DNA from: Eubacteriales Family XIII. Incertae Sedis bacterium
GTDB taxonomy: Bacteria; Bacillota; Clostridia; Peptostreptococcales; Anaerovoracaceae
Length of the DNA stretch: 36,072 nucleotides
Assembly (NCBI GenBank): GCA_031272365.1
Contig: JAISTX010000043.1
Location: forward strand, 1 to 36,072
Direction: 5' to 3'
In this document: positions 17,920-25,464 of the stretch, piece by piece
Numbering within the stretch: the first letter of the stretch is position 1
How the letters are laid out: every line of letters begins with the position of its first letter
Notes under the pieces: generated by a model
Told to the model about the DNA's origin: nothing
The model's input: only the letters and a program-made list of their open reading frames with translations
The model's database searches: none
Position numbers and translations under genes: made by a program

Positions 17920-19467
17920 ATGGAGACAAAGATATTTTTCCCTTCGAAAAACCTGACGGTGTATGCGGAGGAAGGCGCGAACCTTCTCGACATCATCCAA
18001 GCGCAGGGGCTGCCGATCGAGGCGGTCTGCGGCGGCGCCGGCAAATGCGGCAAATGCCTTGTGAGCGTGGACGGTGAGGAGAAGCTTGCGTGCAAGACGG
18101 CAGTTTCGGGCGAGGCGATGACCGTGGCGGTCCTCGCTTCGGCGGAGGGCATGGAGGTGCTGGCCACCTCGGCGGCGACGGACGCCAAGCCGGACGCCAA
18201 GGCGGGCGGGGGCAGCCAGCCGGCGGCGGTCGCCATCGCCATCGACATCGGCACGACGACGGTCGTCGTGAAGGCGACGGACGCGGCCACGGGCGAGAGC
18301 CTCGCGGTGCGCGGCTTCACGAACCCGCAGCGCGCGTTCGGCGCGGACGTGCTGTCGCGCATCAACCTCTCGATGGACGACGCGGGGAAGCTGTCGCCGC
18401 TCATCACGAAGGCGCTCGACGAGGCGATCGCGGACGTGCTGCAGGAAGCCGCCATCCCCGCAGCAAGCATCATGCGGGTCGTCATCGCCGGCAACACGAC
18501 GATGTGTTATCTGTTATTGAATCTGAGGTGCCGCAGTTTGGGGCTGGCACCGTTTGAGCCGGAGTTTTCGCTGAAGCCGGAATACGGCTATGCGGAGGTT
18601 TTCCACACGGACAGGCTCGCCTGCCCGGTCATCGTCACGCCGTTCCTCTCCGCGTTCGTCGGCGGGGACATCGTGTCGGGGCTCGTGCACATTGGGCGGC
18701 ATTTTGCAAACGACCAGTCGTACATCCTCGTCGACATGGGCACGAACGGGGAGATCGCCTACCGGGGCGGCGGGCGCCTGCTGGCGACGAGCACGGCGGC
18801 GGGGCCCGCGCTGGAGGGCGGCAACATCCTGTTCGGCATGAGCAGCACGGCGGGCGCGATCTACGCGGCGGAGTATCTGGACGAGCCCGGCGGCGGGGCG
18901 TTCTCCGTGCGGACGATCGGGGACGCGCCGCCGGTCGGCATCTGCGGGTCCGGCGTGATCGACCTCGTCGCGAAGCTGCTCGCCGCGGGGTTCATCGAGG
19001 CGACCGGCGCGATGTCGGCCGGCATCCCGCAGCACCTCTTCCGGGAGGTGCCGCTCAACGACCGCCCGTCGAAGGCGATCCTGATCGCGGAAGGCGCGGG
19101 CGGCGCGGACGACGTCGTCTTCTGCCAGAAGGACGTGCGCGAATTCCAGCTCGCGAAGGGCGCGATCCGCGCCGGGATCGAGATCCTCATGAAGGAGATG
19201 GGCGCGGCTCCGGACGTGCTGTACCTCGCGGGCGCGTTCGGGCAGAACATCGACCTGGACAGCGCGTTCGCCGTCGGCCTGCTGCCCGAATCCCTGCGCG
19301 GGCGCGTGCAGTTTGTCGGGAACACGTCGCTCGGCGGCGCGGAGGACGCGTGCCTGAGCGCCGGGACGGGGGGGGACATCGAAGCCATCCTCGCGGAGGC
19401 GGAGGAGATCAACCTCGGGTCCCACCCGGATTTCAACAACGTCTTCATGGAAACGATGATGTTTTGA
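17920..19467 (+). CDS. RACE-family corrinoid-protein reductive activator (ASKHA, DUF4445)
   Basis: A 515-residue member of the reductive activators of corrinoid enzymes, which use ATP to return inactive Co(II) corrinoid proteins to Co(I). The N-terminal [2Fe-2S] domain has C37-x5-C43-x2-C46-x11-C58. After a linker, the ASKHA ATPase region has AIDIGTTTVVVKA, GFTNPQRAFGADVLSRI, VIAGNTTMCYLLL, ILVDMGTNGEIAY, GICGSGVIDLVA and YLAGAFGQNIDL. Length and domain order are those of complete RamA-like activators without the extra C-terminal ferredoxin domain. An in-frame TTG at 17902 overlaps the promoter, so ATG 17920 is preferred. No corrinoid protein or methyltransferase gene is in the window; its partner is encoded elsewhere. 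Confidence 0.9.
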   Translation: METKIFFPSKNLTVYAEEGANLLDIIQAQGLPIEAVCGGAGKCGKCLVSVDGEEKLACKTAVSGEAMTVAVLASAEGMEVLATSAATDAKPDAKAGGGSQPAAVAIAIDIGTTTVVVKATDAATGESLAVRGFTNPQRAFGADVLSRINLSMDDAGKLSPLITKALDEAIADVLQEAAIPAASIMRVVIAGNTTMCYLLLNLRCRSLGLAPFEPEFSLKPEYGYAEVFHTDRLACPVIVTPFLSAFVGGDIVSGLVHIGRHFANDQSYILVDMGTNGEIAYRGGGRLLATSTAAGPALEGGNILFGMSSTAGAIYAAEYLDEPGGGAFSVRTIGDAPPVGICGSGVIDLVAKLLAAGFIEATGAMSAGIPQHLFREVPLNDRPSKAILIAEGAGGADDVVFCQKDVREFQLAKGAIRAGIEILMKEMGAAPDVLYLAGAFGQNIDLDSAFAVGLLPESLRGRVQFVGNTSLGGAEDACLSAGTGGDIEAILAEAEEINLGSHPDFNNVFMETMMF

Positions 19468-19488
19468 TTTTCAGGAAAGGAGTTCGCC

Positions 19489-20037
19489 ATGTCTGAGGTC
19501 ACAGAAAAGCTGCTCAAAGAGATCCGCTTGAACAAGCTGGTCAACCAGGCGGATCCCATCGACGTCGGCATCCTGACGTTCCAGGACGAGATCCGCGCGA
19601 TGTGCGAGCAAAACACCTGCGGGCGCTACGGGAAGTCGTGGAACTGCCCGCCCGCCTGCGGCACCGTCCAGGAGCTCGAGGCCGTCTGCAAGCATTTCTC
19701 GAAGGGCATCCTGATCAATACGATCACGCAGCTCGAGGACTCCTTCGACTGGGAGGGCATGCAGCAGGGCGGCCGCAACCTCAACGACCTCATGCTGTTC
19801 GTCAACCGCCTCGCGAAGGAGCTGGGCGTGGAGGACTACCGCGTGTTCAGCGGCGGCGCCTGCAAAAGCTGCGAGGAATGCGCCTACCCGGACGTCCCCT
19901 GCCGCTTCCCGGACCAGCAGTTCACGCCGATCGAGGCCTGCGGCATCAACGTCTCTCAGGCGGCGATCAAGTCCGGCTTCAAATACATCAACGGCCCGAA
20001 CACCGTGACAAATTTCGGGATGATCCTCTACAATTGA
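19489..20037 (+). CDS. DUF2284 metal-binding protein
   Basis: A 182-residue cysteine-rich protein matching the DUF2284 family. Cys39 and C44-GRYGKSWNCPPACG carry the family signature (C44, C53, C57), and a second cluster GGACKSCEECAYPDVPCRFP follows, then IEACGINV. Proteins of this family often sit beside corrinoid methyltransferase or activator genes; biochemical function is not established as far as I know. GGAAAGGAG is well placed before the ATG, 21 bases after the RACE stop, so the two are co-transcribed. Confidence 0.88.
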   Translation: MSEVTEKLLKEIRLNKLVNQADPIDVGILTFQDEIRAMCEQNTCGRYGKSWNCPPACGTVQELEAVCKHFSKGILINTITQLEDSFDWEGMQQGGRNLNDLMLFVNRLAKELGVEDYRVFSGGACKSCEECAYPDVPCRFPDQQFTPIEACGINVSQAAIKSGFKYINGPNTVTNFGMILYN

Positions 20038-20055
20038 AGGGGTGTCTGCCTATCG

Positions 20056-20231
20056 TATAGTCAAAATACGGCAAGGACGCGCGATGAAACGTTCCGCAAC
20101 CGGTGGAACAAATCAAAACTATTCGCAAGCACTTGGGGTTCCTTGCGGATCATATGGGTTGTTGGGGTATTGAAGTTTTCCACCTAAAAATCGCCCTCGT
20201 TCTTCGGCTTTCCTTGCCGCGCTTGACTATA
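20056..20231. repeat. Inverted-repeat-bounded intergenic element
   Basis: The ends TATAGTCAA-n4-CGGCAAGG (20056-20076) and CCTTGCCG-n3-TTGACTATA (20212-20231) are complementary over 17 bases. Inside are GTTCC..GGAAC and CGCAAG..CTTGCG hairpins. TACGGCAAGGACG at 20067-20079 also occurs at 126-138 in the first palindrome. The base composition is lower in G+C than the flanking genes. A small reading frame (20103-20318) crosses the right end and has no recognisable product. A miniature mobile element or structured RNA are both possible. Confidence 0.45.
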
Positions 20232-20523
20232 ACTTCTTGCGTGCCTGTTGGCTCCGCAACAATAGATACTGTACACCAAATCATTCAAAATATCAAGCAA
20301 AAATCGAAAAGACATTAAATTGAAATAATAATAATTGAATGTTTGCGGGATGCACACCGTCGGCGCGGACGCGGCGCCCACCCCCGTCGCCGCATCCGCG
20401 CTCCCTGCTCTTCATGCCGGGAACCTTCCGCTGCCATATTATTGAGCCGGCGCGCGGGGGAAAAAACACCCCGGCAAAAAAAGAATCCGTCCGAAAACCC
20501 ACCCCGCCGGGCGCCCGCCCGCG
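20232..20523. other. Gene-free stretch before miaB
   Basis: An A/T-rich segment (about 20235-20340, including AATAATAATAATTG) is followed by about 180 bases of G+C-rich sequence with no open frame I trust. Apart from the promoter at its right edge I see no further signal. Confidence 0.4.
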
Positions 20524-20532
20524 TGATACAAT
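20524..20532 (+). promoter_or_regulatory. Extended -10 for leaderless miaB mRNA
   Basis: TGATACAAT, six bases, then ATG 20539. The predicted transcription start is the A of the ATG. The upstream region is C-rich with no Shine-Dalgarno site. Confidence 0.65.
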
Positions 20533-20538
20533 AGCCGA

Positions 20539-21870
20539 ATGGAAAAGACCTACTGGATACAGACGCTCGGGTGCCAGATGAACGAGCGCGACTCGGAGAC
20601 GATCGCGGGCCTGCTCGAGCGCGAGGGCTACGCCCGGGCGGACGACTGCCGGGCCGCGGACGTGCTCGTCGTCAACACCTGCTCCGTGCGCGAGAACGCC
20701 GACAACCGCTTCTTCGGCCTGCTCGGCCGCCTGAAAGCCGTGAAGGACGCGCGCCCGGGCGCCTGCGTCTGCGTCTGCGGCTGCATGATGCAGCAGGAGC
20801 ACATCGTGGAGCGCATCCGCGAGAAGCACGCCTGGGTCGACTTCGTCTTCGGCACGCACAACATCCACGAGCTGCCCGATTTCCTGCACGGCCGCACGAA
20901 GGGCATGGTCCACGTCCGCCGGGCCCGGGAGGCCATCGTCGAGGGCCTCCCGGCGCGGCGCGCCCACGGCTTCAAGGCCTACGTGAACATCATGGTGGGC
21001 TGCAACAACTATTGCTCGTACTGCATCGTGCCGTACGCGAGAGGCGCGGAGATGAGCCGCCGGCCCGAGAAGGTGCTCGAAGAGGTGGCGGGGCTCGCCG
21101 CGGCGGGCACGAAGGAGGTCATGCTCCTCGGCCAGAACGTGAACTCCTACGACGGGGGCGGCGTGGACTTCCCCGCGCTCCTGCGGCAGGTGGACGCCGT
21201 GCCGGGCATCGAGCGCATCCGGTTCATGACGTCGCACCCGAAGGACCTGTCGGACGGGCTCGTGGCCCTGTTCGTGCGCGGCGCGGACGGGCGTGCGCGG
21301 GGCGGGGGGCTCGAGCGCCTCTGCCCGGCCATCCACCTGCCCGTGCAGGCCGGCAGCTCGCGCGTGCTGGAGCGGATGAACCGGCGCTATACAAAGGAAG
21401 GCTACCTGTCGCTTCTGGCGAAGCTGCGCGGGGCGAACCCCGGGATCGTGGTCACGACGGACTTCATCGTCGGCTTCCCCGGCGAGACGGAGGAGGACTT
21501 CGAAGAGACGCTGGACGTCATCGAGCGCGCGCGCTTCGACGCCGCCTTCACCTTCCTGTACTCGCCGCGCAAAGGGACGCCGGCCGCCTCCTTCGAGGAC
21601 CAGGTCGACGAAGGCGTCAAGCACGCCAGGTTCGACCGCATGGTCGCGCGGCTGAACGAGATCTCGCTCGAGAAAAACCGCGCGCTCGTCGGGCGCACCG
21701 AGGAGGTGCTCGTCGAGGGCCCGGCCAGGACCGGCGCGGGGATGCTCGCGGGGCGGACGTTTTCCGGCCGCCTCGTCAACTTCGCGGGGGATGCGTCGCT
21801 CGCGGGCCGGATCGTCCCCGTGCGGCTCACCGCCGCGGGCACGTTCAGCTTCACGGGCGAGGCGGTATGA
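20539..21870 (+). CDS. miaB: tRNA-2-methylthio-N6-dimethylallyladenosine synthase MiaB
   Basis: Radical-SAM methylthiotransferase that modifies i6A37 in tRNAs reading UNN codons. The 443-residue protein has the UPF0004 domain (TLGCQMNERDSE, VVNTCSVRENA, CGCMMQQE) with three cluster cysteines, the radical-SAM motif CNNYCSYC with IVPYARG, and a C-terminal TRAM domain (EVLVEGPAR..GRTFSGRLVNF). The start lies on a leaderless promoter. Its stop codon TGA is the TGn element of the promoter for the next gene. Confidence 0.95.
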   Translation: MEKTYWIQTLGCQMNERDSETIAGLLEREGYARADDCRAADVLVVNTCSVRENADNRFFGLLGRLKAVKDARPGACVCVCGCMMQQEHIVERIREKHAWVDFVFGTHNIHELPDFLHGRTKGMVHVRRAREAIVEGLPARRAHGFKAYVNIMVGCNNYCSYCIVPYARGAEMSRRPEKVLEEVAGLAAAGTKEVMLLGQNVNSYDGGGVDFPALLRQVDAVPGIERIRFMTSHPKDLSDGLVALFVRGADGRARGGGLERLCPAIHLPVQAGSSRVLERMNRRYTKEGYLSLLAKLRGANPGIVVTTDFIVGFPGETEEDFEETLDVIERARFDAAFTFLYSPRKGTPAASFEDQVDEGVKHARFDRMVARLNEISLEKNRALVGRTEEVLVEGPARTGAGMLAGRTFSGRLVNFAGDASLAGRIVPVRLTAAGTFSFTGEAV

Positions 21871-21876
21871 TATAAT
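21868..21876 (+). promoter_or_regulatory. Extended -10 for leaderless threonine dehydratase mRNA, overlapping the miaB stop
   Basis: TGATATAAT, in which TGA is the miaB stop codon, then seven bases and ATG 21884. No ribosome-binding site lies between (CTCCCCC). Confidence 0.65.
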
Positions 21877-21883
21877 CTCCCCC

Positions 21884-23122
21884 ATGGACAGCAAAGACGT
21901 GAAAAAATACATGGCCCAGGACCACAGGGCCCGGATCGAGGAGGCGGCGGGGCGCCTGGCGCCCGTCCTGAAGGAGACGCCGCTCATCAAAAGCGATTTC
22001 TATAGCGCAGAGGCCGGGTGCGACGTGTACCTGAAGCCGGAGAACCTCCAGACGACCGGGTCGTTCAAGATAAGGGGCGCGTACAACAAGATCGCCTCCC
22101 TGGACAAGGCGGAGATCAGGAAGGGCGTCATCTCCGCTTCTGCGGGCAACCACGCGCAGGGCGTCGCGTTCTCGGCGCAGAAGCGCGGCGTGAAGGCGAC
22201 GATCGTCATGCCGAACATCACGCCCCTGCTCAAGGTCGATGCGACGGAGGCCTACGGCGCGGACGTGGTCCTCGCCGGCGACGTCTACGACGAGAGCTTC
22301 GAAGCGGCCACGCGCATCGCCGCGCAGAAGAAGCTGACCTTCGTCCACCCGTTTGACGACTACGATGTGCTCTGCGGCCAGGGCACGATCGCGAAGGAGA
22401 TCCTCGAGGAGCTGCCGGGGGCCGACGAGATCCTCGTGCCGATCGGCGGCGGCGGCCTCATCGCGGGCATCCTGCTCTGGGCGAAGGCCGCCAGCCCGAA
22501 GACGAAGGTGATCGGCGTCATCCCCGAGGGCTCGCCCGCGATCAAGCACTCGCTCGAGAAGGGCAAGGCCGTCCGCGAGAAGGACATCCACACGTGCGCC
22601 GAGGGCGTCGCCGTCAAGCAGCCCGGCGACCTGACCTTCGCGGCCATCATGAAATACATGGACGAGATCGTGACCGTCAGCGAGCGGGACATCATGGAGA
22701 ACATCCTGCTCATGATGGAAAAGCACAAGCTCGTGACGGAGGCGGCCGGCGTCGTCTCGCTCGCGGGCGCCAAGAAGCGCGCCAGGGCCGGCCGGAAGCT
22801 CGTCTGCGTCATCAGCGGCGGCAACATCGACACCGTCACCGTGAGCAGCGTCGTCAACCAGGGCATGATCAGCCGCGGCCGCATCATGTGCTTCTCCGTG
22901 GAGCTGCCCGACAAGCCCGGCCAGCTCGTCGCCGTCGCGCAGCTGCTCGCGCGCGAGGGCGCGAACGTCATCGAGCTCGACCACAATCAATTCAAGGCGC
23001 TCGACCGTTATTCGGACAAGGTGGTGCTGGAAGTCACCGTAGAGACGAACGGCCACGCGCACATCGACCGCGTGCTGAAGGCTTTGTCGGCTGAAGGTTT
23101 CCCGATCTCGCGCATCTACTAA
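21884..23122 (+). CDS. ilvA: Threonine ammonia-lyase (catabolic type, with ACT domain)
   Basis: PLP enzyme that deaminates threonine (and serine) to 2-oxobutyrate and ammonia. The 412-residue protein has KPENLQTTGSFKIRGA with the PLP lysine at Lys62, SAGNHAQGVA, the phosphate-binding loop IGGGGLIAG, and ISGGNIDT. A single C-terminal ACT domain begins near 330 (ISRGRIMCFSVELPDKPGQLVAVAQLLA), which usually binds a regulatory amino acid. The length fits the ~400-residue class used for threonine fermentation (also called tdcB) or for isoleucine synthesis; context does not decide. It is read from a promoter embedded in the end of miaB. Confidence 0.92.
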   Translation: MDSKDVKKYMAQDHRARIEEAAGRLAPVLKETPLIKSDFYSAEAGCDVYLKPENLQTTGSFKIRGAYNKIASLDKAEIRKGVISASAGNHAQGVAFSAQKRGVKATIVMPNITPLLKVDATEAYGADVVLAGDVYDESFEAATRIAAQKKLTFVHPFDDYDVLCGQGTIAKEILEELPGADEILVPIGGGGLIAGILLWAKAASPKTKVIGVIPEGSPAIKHSLEKGKAVREKDIHTCAEGVAVKQPGDLTFAAIMKYMDEIVTVSERDIMENILLMMEKHKLVTEAAGVVSLAGAKKRARAGRKLVCVISGGNIDTVTVSSVVNQGMISRGRIMCFSVELPDKPGQLVAVAQLLAREGANVIELDHNQFKALDRYSDKVVLEVTVETNGHAHIDRVLKALSAEGFPISRIY

Positions 23123-23307
23123 ACCCCCATTTTTCAACAATAAAATTTTTTGGTGCGGGGTGTTGACTTTCGTGCTGCCCGAACCCGCAGGATAAATTTA
23201 CGGACGAAGCCCCTGTGCGAGAGTCCGATTCATGCGGCGGGGCGCTCGATCCCGGGGCGCGCCCGCCGCGACAAGCAGGCTGCCGGGAAAGGCAGGGAAG
23301 GAACCAT
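23123..23307 (+). other. Leader region of the SipW/BsaA-type operon
   Basis: A 185-base gap. It holds TTGACT (23163-23168) as a possible -35 with only an imperfect A/T-rich -10 (GATAAATTT, 23191-23199) at a long spacing, a stem pairing CGCAGG (about 23187) with CCTGTGCG, a GGAC/GTCC pair, and a strong G+C hairpin with GCGGCGGG at 23234-23241 and CCCGCCGC at 23262-23269. The hairpin is not followed by T residues. GGGAAGGA precedes the ATG at 23308. A regulated leader is plausible but I cannot name the class. Confidence 0.35.
23234..23269 (+). other. Strong G+C-rich hairpin in the operon leader
   Basis: GCGGCGGG plus GCGC on the left arm pair with GCGC and CCCGCCGC on the right, with a single unpaired G and an 11-base loop. 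It lies 38 bases before the first start codon of the SipW/BsaA-type operon and has no U-tract. Confidence 0.6.
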
Positions 23308-23739
23308 ATGAGGCAAGATGCGGCGGTCACACCGTCTGACAACGAGAACAGCGTCGACTTCGTGCGGCGGCTCAGTGACGAGTACAACAAACTGCGCGGC
23401 GAATACCTGAAGCTCCAGGACCGGTACAACGCGCTCAGCGCGGAAGCGGAATACGCGGGCAGCGGCCCGCCCCTCGGTCGGGAGTCGCTGCGCTATCCGG
23501 ACGCAACCGGCAAAGAAGCGATCGCCGAGGCGCTCCTCGAGGCGCAGGCGGCGGCGAAGCAGATCCTGGAGCGGGCCAAATACGAGTCCTACCAGGCGGT
23601 CGACGCCTGCCAGAAGGAATGCGAGGCGCTCCGGGCCCAGATGCAGCAGCAGAAGGACGAGACGCTCGACAGCCTGAAGGCGGTGTCGACGCGCGTCATC
23701 GAGATCATCCGGGACCTCGGCGGGGGGCACGGTGCGTAG
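23308..23739 (+). CDS. DivIVA-like coiled-coil protein, first gene of the SipW operon
   Basis: A 143-residue acidic protein with no signal peptide or membrane segment. Residues about 14-45 (DFVRRLSDEYNKLRGEYLKLQDRYNALSAEAEY) and about 70-138 (EAIAEALLEAQAAAKQILERAKYESYQAVDACQKECEALRAQMQQQKDETLDSL) are strong predicted coiled coils. The AKQILERA-type segment resembles DivIVA/GpsB-like proteins, but the N-terminal DivIVA lipid-binding motif is not evident. ATG 23308 follows GGGAAGGA; a longer GTG start at 23215 would run through the hairpin. It ends 11 bases before the signal peptidase gene, so it is part of that operon. It could position the secretion site; that is speculation. Confidence 0.6.
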   Translation: MRQDAAVTPSDNENSVDFVRRLSDEYNKLRGEYLKLQDRYNALSAEAEYAGSGPPLGRESLRYPDATGKEAIAEALLEAQAAAKQILERAKYESYQAVDACQKECEALRAQMQQQKDETLDSLKAVSTRVIEIIRDLGGGHGA

Positions 23740-23750
23740 GGTTGGCGGGG

Positions 23751-24392
23751 ATGGGATACACGCCGCCCGACCTCTCGGAGCTGCTGGCGGGAAGCGCGGC
23801 GGACGGGGAGGATTTGCCCGAATCGCCGCAGGAAGCGCCGGCGGGGCCGCCCCATCGCAATATGCGGGCGGCGGCAAACGTCGTCGTCATCGGGATCTGC
23901 GTCCTCATCGTGGCTGCCTCTGTTATTTTCGCATTGTCAAAAAACCCGGACAAATCGTATTTCGGCTACCGCTTCTACCACGTCATGACCACGTCCATGG
24001 AGCCGCAACCGGGCGGCAAGGCCGGCGGTTTCCATGCCGGGGATATCATCGTGGTAAAGAGGACGGCCCCGGAAGAGATCCGCCCCGGCGACATCATCAC
24101 CTTCCAGCCGGGGGACGACGCGCGCGTGAGCCTGACGCACCGCGTGGTCCGGATCCTGGACGAGGCGAACGGCGAGGAAGGGCTGTACTTCGTGACGAAG
24201 GGCGACGCAAACAATGCGGAGGATCCGCCGATCCCGGCGGAGAAGCTCGTCGGCCGGAAGATCTTCACGATACCCAAGGCAGGCTTGGTCCTGCAGACGA
24301 TCAAGGCGGGCGCCGTCCCTTTCTCCGTCCTGTGCGGAGCGGTCATTTGCTTTTTCGCGGCGCTGACGTATTTTTTCAAGAAACCGGGATAG
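23751..24392 (+). CDS. sipW: SipW-type (ER-like) signal peptidase I
   Basis: Membrane signal peptidase with the Ser-His arrangement of archaeal/ER enzymes instead of the bacterial Ser-Lys pair: VMTTSMEP with Ser82, LTHRVV with His130, and GDANNAED with Asp152/Asp158. From ATG 23751 the protein has 213 residues, with membrane segments at about 41-62 and about 185-207. A TTG at 23742 is an alternative start. Enzymes of this type process a special class of signal peptides found in TasA, CalY and BsaA fibre proteins; two such precursors are encoded just downstream. Confidence 0.9.
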   Translation: MGYTPPDLSELLAGSAADGEDLPESPQEAPAGPPHRNMRAAANVVVIGICVLIVAASVIFALSKNPDKSYFGYRFYHVMTTSMEPQPGGKAGGFHAGDIIVVKRTAPEEIRPGDIITFQPGDDARVSLTHRVVRILDEANGEEGLYFVTKGDANNAEDPPIPAEKLVGRKIFTIPKAGLVLQTIKAGAVPFSVLCGAVICFFAALTYFFKKPG

Positions 24393-24405
24393 AAAGGAAA
24401 GAAAC

Positions 24406-25464
24406 ATGTCTTTCATACATCTATTCAACAACAAGCGGCGGATCGGGATCGTCTGCTCCGCGCTGCTGGCCGCCGTCATCGCGGTGAGCGGCACCTTCGC
24501 CTGGTTCACGGCGAAGGACAGCGTGATCAACCACCTGTCCACGGACATGATCACGGACGGCTCCACGAGCATCCTCGAGATCTTCCGGCCCCCGACGGAA
24601 TGGAAGCCGGGCCAGAAGGTCACGAAGACGGTCGCGGTGGTCAATACGGGTGCGGGCGACGTGCTCGTGCGCGCCTCGTTTGAAGAGGTGCTGCAAAAGC
24701 TGAACGGCGCGCCGAAGCCGCACGATACGCCCCTCGATCCGGCCGGCACTGCGGTGCCGCAGCTGTTCAACGACACCGCGTTTGCGTCATGGGGCACGCC
24801 CCAGGCGCTCGGCCTGACGCCGACCCCGGCGCTGCCCGCGGACGTGACGCTGAAGGTGAAGCGCATTCCGGAAAACCCGAACCCCGGCGACCCGGTCGCG
24901 TTCTCGTTCGTGGCGTGGCACAGCATCCCCACCGGGGCGTATCAGGGCAAGGCGCAGAAGGTGACGGCGGACTTCGAGGTCGACGGTGCGACGCTGAAGG
25001 TCGCGAACCTGAAATACTGGCAGTATGACGGCAAGACGTCCACCGAGGCGGCGTGGGCAAACTTCGTCGACAAGAAGACGGGCGCGGCGCCGACCCTGCC
25101 GGACAATGCGGACATCGGCTTCGCGAAGACCGACCTCGCCGGCAAGATGATCCACATGGACTTCACGGACAAGGCGAGCGCGATCGCGGCGCAGCCGGTG
25201 AAGGACAAATGGTGGTACAACAAGGCGGACGGCTTCTTCTACTACATCGGCAAGGTGGAGTCCGGGATGGTGACGCCGAATCTGCTCGACAGCCTGACGC
25301 TCGACTCTGCGGCGGACGTGGCGTACGCGGGCATGGACTTCGACCTCATCGTCAACATCGAGGCCATCCAAAACACGAAGGACGCCATCACCTCCACGAG
25401 CGGCGGCTGGAATCTGACGCCGTACCCGCAATTGCTGACCATCATGAGCACATTCTGCGAATGA
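24406..25464 (+). CDS. BsaA/TasA-like SipW-dependent surface fibre protein
   Basis: A 352-residue exported protein. The N-terminus has KRR, a hydrophobic core and the SipW-type cleavage region GTFAWFTAKDSVINHL (29-44). The mature part resembles BsaA-family biofilm matrix proteins of Clostridium: a VTKTVAVVNTGAGDVLVRASFEE strand region, WWYNKADGFFYYIGKVESGMVTPNLLDSLTL, and a C-terminal VNIEAIQNTKDAIT. These proteins polymerise into surface or biofilm fibres after SipW cleavage. Ribosome-binding site AAAGGAAAG precedes the ATG, 13 bases after sipW. The stop overlaps the next start (ATGA). Identification rests on motifs; polymerisation is inferred from the family. Confidence 0.8.
   Translation: MSFIHLFNNKRRIGIVCSALLAAVIAVSGTFAWFTAKDSVINHLSTDMITDGSTSILEIFRPPTEWKPGQKVTKTVAVVNTGAGDVLVRASFEEVLQKLNGAPKPHDTPLDPAGTAVPQLFNDTAFASWGTPQALGLTPTPALPADVTLKVKRIPENPNPGDPVAFSFVAWHSIPTGAYQGKAQKVTADFEVDGATLKVANLKYWQYDGKTSTEAAWANFVDKKTGAAPTLPDNADIGFAKTDLAGKMIHMDFTDKASAIAAQPVKDKWWYNKADGFFYYIGKVESGMVTPNLLDSLTLDSAADVAYAGMDFDLIVNIEAIQNTKDAITSTSGGWNLTPYPQLLTIMSTFCE

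Noticed and set aside
20103..20318. Small open frame of 71 codons in the gap before miaB
   Set aside because: It crosses the right arm of the inverted-repeat element, has no clear ribosome-binding site and no recognisable motif.
23187..23219. Possible cyclic-di-GMP-I (GEMM) riboswitch upstream of the fibre operon
   Set aside because: GGACGAAGCC resembles GGACGCAAAGCC, but the partner AGGGCAAACC-type strand and the tetraloop stem are absent.
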